Part shown: piece by piece, positions 6,767-11,375 of the stretch
How the letters are laid out: every line of letters starts with the position of its first letter
How positions within the stretch are numbered: the stretch's first letter is position 1
Origin: Bacillota bacterium
Lineage (GTDB): Bacteria; Bacillota; Sulfobacillia; RBS10-35
NCBI GenBank assembly: GCA_029960865.1
Contig: JASBVX010000013.1
Coordinates: 1-13,182, forward strand
Length of the DNA stretch: 13,182 nucleotides
Direction of reading: 5' to 3'
Notes under the pieces: generated by a model
Told to the model about the DNA's origin: nothing
Database searches by the model: none
Seen by the model: the letters and a program-made list of their open reading frames with translations, nothing else
Made by a program: the position numbers and the translations under genes

Positions 6767-7066
6767 CTATTCTACCTCAGGAAGGAAACTCCTGCCGGGC
6801 GGAAAGGAAGGCACTTCGTTTTGCCCCTGGTACTTGCGGCGGGTGGCCTCCCCGCCCCGCAGGTGACGCTCCGCCTTGTTGACCTCCAGAACTTTCTTGA
6901 CCCTTTCCGCCAGCTCAGGGTTCACCTTGGGCAAACGCTCCGTCACGTCCTTATGGACGGTGCTCTTGCTAACCCCGAACTTCCTGGCCGCCTCCCTTAC
7001 CGTCGTTTTCTCGTGGGCCAGGTAATGCCCCACATCCAGCACCCGCCGCCAAATGTGGTCCTTCAC
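6767..7066 (-). CDS. spoIIID: Sporulation transcription factor SpoIIID
   Basis: 99 residues from a GTG at 7066. SpoIIID is a DNA-binding protein of the mother cell that turns sigma-E genes on or off. The match is very strong: KTTVREAARKFGVSKSTVHK (residues 20-39) is the helix-turn-helix, followed by TERLPKVNPELAERVKKVLE and then RHLRGGEATRRKY, an almost invariant block. The frame is open 27 codons upstream, but those residues do not resemble the family, whose proteins begin just before this point, and GAGGGGGG lies about 9 nt before the GTG. The C-terminal tail after residue 80 is somewhat longer than in Bacillus subtilis (about 93 residues) and overlaps the -10 candidate of the next unit. 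It follows the spoIIQ-like gene by 83 nt. Confidence 0.96.
   Translation of the reverse strand: MKDHIWRRVLDVGHYLAHEKTTVREAARKFGVSKSTVHKDVTERLPKVNPELAERVKKVLEVNKAERHLRGGEATRRKYQGQNEVPSFPPGRSFLPEVE
6769..6774 (-). promoter_or_regulatory. Candidate -10 element for the riboswitch-flhO-flhP transcript
   Basis: TAGAAT on the minus strand (6774-6769) matches the sigma-A -10 hexamer at five of six bases and lies over the last codons of spoIIID. A start about 7 nt downstream (near 6762) would place the 5' end just ahead of aptamer helix P1, which is where it should be. No good -35 hexamer is visible 16-18 nt upstream. Read-through from spoIIID is the alternative source of RNA. Confidence 0.35.
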
Positions 7067-7110
7067 GGCACTGCCCCCCTCTGGGCCTCTTCCACCGGTT
7101 TCCTGGTGCA

Positions 7111-7139
7111 TCCATATGGGGGAGGCCGCCGCTTGATGC
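7111..7139 (-). promoter_or_regulatory. Weak sigma-E-like promoter candidate for spoIIID
   Basis: Minus strand GCATCAA (7139-7133), a 14-nt spacer and CATATGGA (7118-7111). Spacing equals that of the spoIID promoter, and the first halves of both boxes (GCAT and CATA) fit sigma-E, but the second halves do not. spoIIID is sigma-E dependent in Bacillus, which is the main reason to list it. A start near 7104 would give a leader of about 38 nt. Confidence 0.25.
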
Positions 7140-7149
7140 CTTTTCAAGG

Positions 7150-7806
7150 TCAGCGCCCGCGGAAAGCCGCTTCCACGGCTTCACCGTCCCGCCGGACCTC
7201 GATGTAGACGTGGGGCCCCAGCTCCAGGCGGGCCGGCACCGCCGGCGCCACTGTCCCGACGGGCATCCCTGCCACCACCGTCTCGCCTTCCACCACCTGC
7301 ACGGTGGCAAGGCCCCAGTAGCCCACTTCCCACCCCTGGCCCAGCTGCAAGACGATCCCTTTCCCCCAGAGGGGATCCTCCCGCACCTGGCTGACCACGC
7401 CGCTGGCCACCGCCACCACGGGGTCGTAGGCATGGGCACCGAAGGCGTAGCCCTTCTGCCAGCGCCACTCCCCCAGGGTCTGCCAATAGGTGAGGCCCAC
7501 CCCTTCCAGGAGGGAGCCCTCCACCGGAGGTTCCAGGGCGACGTCCTGGAGGAAGCCCAGGGTGGGGAGGGAGGCGTCAGGGAGAAGGTCCGGTTCTTCC
7601 ACCGGGGCCGGGGAAGGATCGCCGGCTGCCGGGGTTCCCCGGTAGGGGATGGTGTCGTGGGGCCGGGCGAAAAGTCCGAGGGCCACCAAGAGGAGAAGGC
7701 CGCCGGCGAGGAGGCTTCCTCCCAGGACCATCCGCTTCAGGTCATCTTGCGTCTCGCCTTTCGTCCAGAGGAGCGAGGGCCGGAGCCGCTGCCAGAAATC
7801 TGCCAC
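7150..7806 (-). CDS. spoIIQ: SpoIIQ-like membrane-anchored M23 (LytM) domain protein, probably non-enzymatic
   Basis: 218 residues from a GTG. A basic N-terminus is followed by one membrane segment (about residues 28-46), a Pro-rich linker (about 50-95) and a C-terminal LytM/M23 fold (about 100-215) with DPVVAVASGVVSQV and VEGETVVAGMPVGT. In Bacillus, SpoIIQ is made in the forespore and joins SpoIIIAH in the channel across the engulfing membranes. The usual zinc ligands are not intact: the HxH motif reads GPHVYIEV (Y201 for the second His), the YxHL motif reads YWGL, and the first motif is shortened to HAYD. A structural role is therefore more likely than peptidase activity. Position between spoIID and spoIIID matches spoIIQ. 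The site GGGAGGGG lies 6 nt before the GTG, inside a hairpin. Confidence 0.82.
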   Translation of the reverse strand: MADFWQRLRPSLLWTKGETQDDLKRMVLGGSLLAGGLLLLVALGLFARPHDTIPYRGTPAAGDPSPAPVEEPDLLPDASLPTLGFLQDVALEPPVEGSLLEGVGLTYWQTLGEWRWQKGYAFGAHAYDPVVAVASGVVSQVREDPLWGKGIVLQLGQGWEVGYWGLATVQVVEGETVVAGMPVGTVAPAVPARLELGPHVYIEVRRDGEAVEAAFRGR

Positions 7807-7810
7807 AAGG

Positions 7811-7827
7811 TACCCCTCCCGGGGGTA
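7811..7827 (-). repeat. Perfect inverted repeat masking the spoIIQ ribosome binding site
   Basis: Arms TACCCC and GGGGTA (6 bp, perfect) with a 5-nt loop, ending 4 nt before the GTG start codon of the spoIIQ-like gene. The 3' arm and loop contain the ribosome binding site GGGAGGGG (7820-7813 on the minus strand). The 5' arm (7827-7822) lies at or before the start expected for the sigma-F-like promoter, so it would be absent from that transcript. Confidence 0.6.
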
Positions 7828-7854
7828 GTCTTCCCTTATGTCGTCTGTTCATGC
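7826..7854 (-). promoter_or_regulatory. Sigma-F-like promoter of the spoIIQ-like gene
   Basis: Minus strand GGGAAGACTA (7835-7826) fits every specified position of the sigma-F -10 pattern GGnrAnAnTw as I remember it. GCATG (7854-7850), 14 nt upstream, matches the -35 pattern GywTA at four of five bases. Transcription would start near 7819. spoIIQ is a sigma-F gene in Bacillus subtilis. The -35 box lies just ahead of the divergent comEB start codon. Confidence 0.55.
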
Positions 7855-7865
7855 ACCATAGGGGC

Positions 7866-8360
7866 ATGACCCGACCCTCTTGGGACGAATATTTCCTGCA
7901 GCTGGCCCAGCTGGTGGCCACCCGGGCCACGTGCCCCCGCCGCCAGGTGGGGGCCGTCCTGGTGCGGGACCACCAGATCCTGGCCACCGGGTACAACGGC
8001 GCCATACGGGGGGCACCCCACTGCACGGAAGTGGGCTGCCTTTTGGTGAAAAACGGGGAGCGGGAGAGCTGCGTCCGGGCCGTCCACGCGGAGCTGAACG
8101 CCCTTTTGCAGTGCGCCCTGAACGGCGTCTCCAGCAAGGAATCCACCCTCTACGTCACCGACTACCCCTGCGTCCACTGCGCCAAGGCGCTGGTGCAGGC
8201 GGGAGTGGTGCGGGTGGTCTACATGGAGGATTATCCCGATCCCCACTCGGAGGACATTTTCCTGGCCGCCGGCATCCAGGTGGAGAAAGTCACCGCCCCG
8301 CCCCTTCCCCTTCATGTTCGGTTTGGGGCCGGGGAGGCTGGGCATACGCCAATGGGGTGA
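7866..8360 (+). CDS. comEB: ComEB-type deoxycytidylate (dCMP) deaminase
   Basis: 164 residues and the only plus-strand gene in the window. It belongs to the zinc-dependent cytidine/deoxycytidylate deaminase family, which converts dCMP to dUMP for thymidylate synthesis in the cytoplasm. Zinc motif HAE is at residues 74-76 and PCVHC at 101-105; RATCPRRQVGAVLVRD and GYNGAIRGAPHC are typical of ComEB/dCMP deaminases. The ATG at 7866 is preferred over the one at 7851 because the conserved region (PSWDEYF) begins right after it; AGGGG lies very close to it, so initiation may be weak. The last 23 residues lie opposite the 3' end of spoIID and go beyond the usual end of the family. In Bacillus comEB is in the comE operon; here it stands alone among sporulation genes. 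Confidence 0.92.
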   Translation: MTRPSWDEYFLQLAQLVATRATCPRRQVGAVLVRDHQILATGYNGAIRGAPHCTEVGCLLVKNGERESCVRAVHAELNALLQCALNGVSSKESTLYVTDYPCVHCAKALVQAGVVRVVYMEDYPDPHSEDIFLAAGIQVEKVTAPPLPLHVRFGAGEAGHTPMG

Positions 8361-9333
8361 GCTGGGTCCCAGGGTAATAGTGGTCAAGGATCTCTTCGAA
8401 GGTAGCCCCCTTTTGGGCCATGGACTGAGCCCCGTATTGGGATAGACCGACCCCATGCCCCCAGCCCCGGGTGGTGAGGGTCAAACGGGCGTCGGTGGCC
8501 TCCACCCCGACGATCCACGTGGACCGCAGCCCCAACCTCTGCCGGACCTCCACCCCGGAGAAAATCTCTCCCCCCACCAGGACGGTGCGGGTGCGCCCGC
8601 CGGCGGTGTAATCGCGGATCTGGAAACGCCGGGATGGGCTGGCAGGGAACTGGCTCAAGGGGAGGCCGAAGGCGGCCGCCACCTGGGGCCACATAAAGGT
8701 GGCCTTCTCCCCATCGTAGGGGCTCTCTTCCGGCGAAGGGACGCTCACCAGGTAGGGGACGGCCCGATGCCATACCTCCCTGGCGTCTTCGGTGCGCCCG
8801 CCCGAGGCGGCATAGAAGGTGGTTTCCGCCACCACGCCCCGGTAGGTGAGGACCCATCCCCGCGTGGCTTCCACCGCCTCTTGGACCTGGGTGAGGAACC
8901 CTGGCTCCGCCTTTTCATCTTGGGCCACTGCTTTCCACGCCTGGTGGGTCTGGGAGTCGGCACAGATGTCGGCAGCAGGCTGCTGGGGGCAGCCCGCCCC
9001 TCCCCATCCTTTGAGGTGCAGGACGGCATAGGAGCGGGCCGCCACCGCCTGGGCCTTGAGGGCCTCCAGGTGAAAGCCCGGCTTCATCTCCGCCGCCACC
9101 ACCCCCTGGACATAGTCATCCAGGGAGAGAATCTGGATCTGACCGGTCTGGGGATCATAGAGGCGCACGTCCACGGCCACCTGGGGGACCTCCTGGGGGC
9201 GAGGCGGCGTTTTGGCGGAAGGGGGCAGGGGTCGCGGGGCGGCGGGAAGGGCAAAAAAAAGGCCCACCCATAAGGGAATGAGCAAAAGGCTCAGGGCTCC
9301 TGCCGCAAAGATTCGCCAGGCCTTTCGATCCAA
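8290..9333 (-). CDS. spoIID: Stage II sporulation protein D (peptidoglycan lytic transglycosylase)
   Basis: 347 residues from a TTG. A membrane anchor spans about residues 8-29 and a Pro-rich linker about 30-50. The SpoIID catalytic domain follows with DDYVQGVVAAEMKPGFHLEA and LKAQAVAARSYA; E82 is the expected catalytic Glu. Further family blocks are TFYAASGGRTEDA and the C-terminal RGWGHGVGLSQYGAQSMA with HYYPGTQL. In Bacillus, SpoIID works with SpoIIP and SpoIIM at the engulfing membrane and cleaves glycan strands. The TTG is taken as start because no other start fits before the anchor, and GGTGAGG/GGGAG lies 5-8 nt upstream. The last 23 residues after YYPGTQ are an unconserved tail antisense to comEB. 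A sigma-E promoter lies just upstream, and murA ends 52 nt before it. Confidence 0.95.
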   Translation of the reverse strand: MDRKAWRIFAAGALSLLLIPLWVGLFFALPAAPRPLPPSAKTPPRPQEVPQVAVDVRLYDPQTGQIQILSLDDYVQGVVAAEMKPGFHLEALKAQAVAARSYAVLHLKGWGGAGCPQQPAADICADSQTHQAWKAVAQDEKAEPGFLTQVQEAVEATRGWVLTYRGVVAETTFYAASGGRTEDAREVWHRAVPYLVSVPSPEESPYDGEKATFMWPQVAAAFGLPLSQFPASPSRRFQIRDYTAGGRTRTVLVGGEIFSGVEVRQRLGLRSTWIVGVEATDARLTLTTRGWGHGVGLSQYGAQSMAQKGATFEEILDHYYPGTQLTPLAYAQPPRPQTEHEGEGAGR

Positions 9334-9336
9334 GGC

Positions 9337-9355
9337 AGCTCCCTCACCGGGAGCT
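9337..9355 (-). repeat. Perfect inverted repeat masking the spoIID ribosome binding site
   Basis: Arms AGCTCCC and GGGAGCT (7 bp, perfect) with loop GGTGA, ending 3 nt before the TTG start codon of spoIID. The loop and 3' arm together form the ribosome binding site (GGTGAGGGAG). No U-tract follows, so it is not a terminator. The predicted sigma-E start (about 9348-9350) falls at the inner edge of the 5' arm (9355-9349), so only read-through RNA would form the full hairpin. Confidence 0.7.
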
Positions 9356-9384
9356 AGTCTATGGGCGAAGGAAGGGGAATATGC
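9356..9384 (-). promoter_or_regulatory. Sigma-E promoter of spoIID
   Basis: Minus strand GCATATT (9384-9378), a 14-nt spacer and CATAGACT (9363-9356). The sigma-E consensus is a GCATATT-like -35 box and CATACA(A/C)T at -10 with 13-14 nt between, so the -35 is essentially perfect and the -10 differs at one base. spoIID is a classic sigma-E gene in Bacillus subtilis. The -35 box begins within 5 nt of the murA stop codon. Confidence 0.85.
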
Positions 9385-9385
9385 T

Positions 9386-10675
9386 TCAGGGAGTGAGGTC
9401 GCCGGTAGGTACCCCCAGCGGCTGTACCCTCTGGATCTGGGCGCCCAGCTGCTGTAGGCGTTCCACGAGGCGATGGTAGCCTCGATCGATGTGATGGACC
9501 CCCGATATGACGGTCTGGCCTTGGGCCGCCAACCCCGCCAGCACCAGGGCCGCTCCGGCCCGGAGGTCCGTGGCCGTCACCGGAGCTCCTTTTAGGTGCG
9601 GCACCCCTTGCACCACCGCCACCGAACCCTCCACCTTGATCCGGGCCCCCATGCGGCGGAGCTCTTCCACGTGGCGGAAGCGGTTCTCAAAGACAGTTTC
9701 CGTGACGGTGCTCTCCCCGTCGGCCGTGGCCAGAAGCACCATGAAAGGGGCCTGCATGTCGGTGGGAAAGCCGGGGTACGGGAGGGTCTTGACGTTGGTG
9801 GCCTGGATCTTGGCCGGGGCCTCCACCGTCACCCGGTCGTCCTCCACCTCGATGGCGGCTCCCACTTCCCGGAGCTTGGCCAGGATGGCTGCCAGGTGAT
9901 CGGGCACCACGTTCTCCACCGTCAGCAGGCTGCCGGTGGCCACCGCCGCCACCAGGAAGGTGCCGGCCTCCAACCGGTCGGGGATGGGGGTGTAGGAGGC
10001 TCCCTGCAGCTCCCGGACCCCATCGATGCGGATGACCCGGGTTCCCGCCCCCTGCACCCGGCCGCCCATGCTGTTCAAAAAGTTGGCCAGGTCCACCACT
10101 TCCGGCTCTTCCGCCGCGTTCTCGATGGTGGTGGTCCCGCGGGCCATGATGGCCGCCATCATGATGTTTTCCGTGGCTCCGACGCTGGGGTAATCCAGGT
10201 AGATATGGCTCCCGCGAAGCCCTCCGGAGGGCGCCCTGGCTTCCACCCAGCCCGGCCGCTCTTCCACCTCCGCCCCCAGGGCCGCAAACCCTTTCAGGTG
10301 AAGATCGATAGGCCGGGCGCCGATGGCGCAGCCTCCCGGCATGCCTACCTCCACCCGCCCCATGCGGGCCAGGAGGGGCCCCATGATGAGGATGGAGGCC
10401 CGCATCTTGCGGGTGAGGTCGTAGCCCGCGTGGGTGCTCAGGTCATGATGGGCGCCGACGCGGAGGGTATCCCCCTCTTCGAAAAGGTCAACCCCCAAGG
10501 AGACCAGGAGCGCCTTCATCGTCTCCACATCTTCGATGGGGGGGATCTCTTTCAGGGAAGAAGTGGAGCCGGCCAAGAGGCTGGCCGCCATGATGGGAAG
10601 GGCTGCATTCTTGGCGGCGTGAACGGCCACCGTCCCTGTGAGCCTCTGGCCTCCGGCTATGGCGATCTGCTGCAA
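9386..10675 (-). CDS. murA: UDP-N-acetylglucosamine 1-carboxyvinyltransferase MurA
   Basis: 429 residues from a TTG. MurA transfers enolpyruvate from phosphoenolpyruvate to UDP-GlcNAc, the first committed step of peptidoglycan synthesis. AAKNAALPIMAASLLA holds K22 and N23. The active-site loop MPGGCAIGARPIDLHLKG has Cys116, so the enzyme should be of the fosfomycin-sensitive type. The catalytic Asp is in IPDRLEAGTFLVAA. The frame runs open another 71 codons upstream into the DUF59 gene, but homologues begin with a short strand like LQQIAIAGGQ, and GAGGGGAG lies about 5 nt before this TTG; a GTG five codons earlier has its purine run touching the codon. Order atp-murA-spoIID matches Bacillus, where the equivalent is murAA. 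Confidence 0.97.
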   Translation of the reverse strand: MQQIAIAGGQRLTGTVAVHAAKNAALPIMAASLLAGSTSSLKEIPPIEDVETMKALLVSLGVDLFEEGDTLRVGAHHDLSTHAGYDLTRKMRASILIMGPLLARMGRVEVGMPGGCAIGARPIDLHLKGFAALGAEVEERPGWVEARAPSGGLRGSHIYLDYPSVGATENIMMAAIMARGTTTIENAAEEPEVVDLANFLNSMGGRVQGAGTRVIRIDGVRELQGASYTPIPDRLEAGTFLVAAVATGSLLTVENVVPDHLAAILAKLREVGAAIEVEDDRVTVEAPAKIQATNVKTLPYPGFPTDMQAPFMVLLATADGESTVTETVFENRFRHVEELRRMGARIKVEGSVAVVQGVPHLKGAPVTATDLRAGAALVLAGLAAQGQTVISGVHHIDRGYHRLVERLQQLGAQIQRVQPLGVPTGDLTP

Positions 10676-10737
10676 GCGCTCTCCCCTCACCCTTCTCGGA
10701 CGCCCCGATGTTCTATCCGGTTCGCAAAATCCCGCCC

Positions 10738-11046
10738 CTAAAAAAATCCCAGCTTGATTTTGGCTTCGTCGCTCATGCGATCGGGAGTCCAGGGGGGATC
10801 GAAGACGATGTTCACATCCACGTCTGAAAACCCCAATTCCATCAACACCCGCCGCACTTCGTCGTCGATGACGAAACCCAGGGGGCATCCCGGAGTGGTG
10901 AGGGTCATGGTGACCTGGACCACTTGGCCGGCCAGGGCCACATCGTAGACTAGACCCAGCTCCACGATGTTCATGCCCAGCTCAGGATCGATGACCCTGG
11001 AAAGGGCCTCCATCACCTGCTCCTCGTTGGCCACGCTGCTGCTCAT
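10738..11046 (-). CDS. MIP18/DUF59 family Fe-S cluster assembly protein (YitW/SufT/PaaD-like)
   Basis: 102 residues, the normal size for a single-domain DUF59 protein. The N-terminal helix leads to DPELGMNIVELGLVYDV (residues 20-36), the family's best-known block. The conserved cysteine is in TTPGCPLG (C54), and the C-terminus DPPWTPDRMSDEAKIKLGFF is the usual ending. Members assist maturation of iron-sulfur proteins in the cytoplasm; the exact client here is unknown. A strong ribosome binding site (GGAGGTGA) precedes the ATG. It lies between atpC (35 nt) and murA (62 nt), all on one strand, so it may be transcribed with either. Its final codons include a run of seven T that is not preceded by a strong stem. 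Confidence 0.9.
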   Translation of the reverse strand: MSSSVANEEQVMEALSRVIDPELGMNIVELGLVYDVALAGQVVQVTMTLTTPGCPLGFVIDDEVRRVLMELGFSDVDVNIVFDPPWTPDRMSDEAKIKLGFF

Positions 11047-11068
11047 CCCGCCTCACCTCCATGCCCCT

Positions 11069-11076
11069 ATTGTATA
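11069..11076 (-). promoter_or_regulatory. Possible -10 element for the DUF59-murA transcript
   Basis: TATACAAT on the minus strand (11076-11069) contains TACAAT, five of six to the sigma-A -10 hexamer. It is the only AT-rich patch in the atpC-DUF59 gap. The -35 region is GC-rich and poor (GGGACC at best), so this would be a weak or activator-dependent promoter, or nothing. Confidence 0.25.
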
Positions 11077-11095
11077 CCCCCCTAAACCTGGGGGT
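11076..11095 (-). repeat. GC-rich hairpin spanning the atpC stop codon
   Basis: ACCCCC and GGGGGT (6 bp, perfect) flank an 8-nt loop that contains the atpC TAG. The RNA after it reads AUACAAUAGGGGC, without a U-tract, so it is not a standard intrinsic terminator. It could slow polymerase, mark a processing site or protect the 3' end of the atp mRNA. Confidence 0.4.
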
Positions 11096-11375
11096 CCCGC
11101 AGCTCTCCTTCCTCCACCAAGAGCTTCGCGCCATGACCATCCACGATGAGGAAACCGCCGGCGTAATTGACCCGCAGGTCCCGGACGCCGGTGTCCGTCT
11201 GCGCCCCGTGGATGCGGGCCACCCCATCGGCCAGGGGCGTCACCAGAGGCACATGGCCCGGCATGATGCCCAGCTCCCCTTCCACGCCCCGGGCCACCAC
11301 CATCCGGGCCTGGCCCTGAAAGAGCCGGGCGCTGGGGGTCACCACTTCCACCAGAAGGCCCTCGGCCGCGCTCAC
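11082..11375 (-). CDS. atpC: F1Fo ATP synthase epsilon subunit, beta-sandwich domain only
   Basis: 97 residues from a GTG that overlaps the atpD stop as GTGA. The N-terminal beta-sandwich of epsilon is complete: LLVEVVTPSARLFQGQARMV, GVEGELGIMPGHVPLVTPLADG and YAGGFLIVDGHGAKLLVEE. The protein stops directly after this domain. Epsilon subunits are usually about 130-140 residues, with a two-helix C-terminal domain that can extend and inhibit ATP hydrolysis; that domain is absent. Only 35 nt separate the stop from the next gene, so it has not simply been lost to a local frameshift. The protein can still couple gamma to the c-ring but should not give classic epsilon inhibition. Confidence 0.92.
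   Translation of the reverse strand: MSAAEGLLVEVVTPSARLFQGQARMVVARGVEGELGIMPGHVPLVTPLADGVARIHGAQTDTGVRDLRVNYAGGFLIVDGHGAKLLVEEGELRDPQV

Noticed and set aside
6746..6769. Sigma-D-like -10 (CTCGATAA) ahead of flhO
   Set aside because: The matching TAAA box is poor, and a start there would remove the 5' side of the riboswitch, which is clearly preserved. The resemblance comes from the aptamer sequence.
7067..7147. Extended N-terminus for SpoIIID (27 extra codons)
   Set aside because: No match to the family; the GTG at 7066 gives the usual length and start context.
10738..10761. AAAATC/GATTTT stem followed by T residues at the end of the DUF59 gene as a terminator
   Set aside because: The stem is short, mostly A-T and inside the coding end (Phe-Phe codons); too weak to call an intrinsic terminator.
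10676..10888. Extended N-terminus for MurA (71 extra codons)
   Set aside because: It would overlap the DUF59 gene, has no match to MurA proteins, and the TTG at 10675 has a well-spaced ribosome binding site at the conserved N-terminus.
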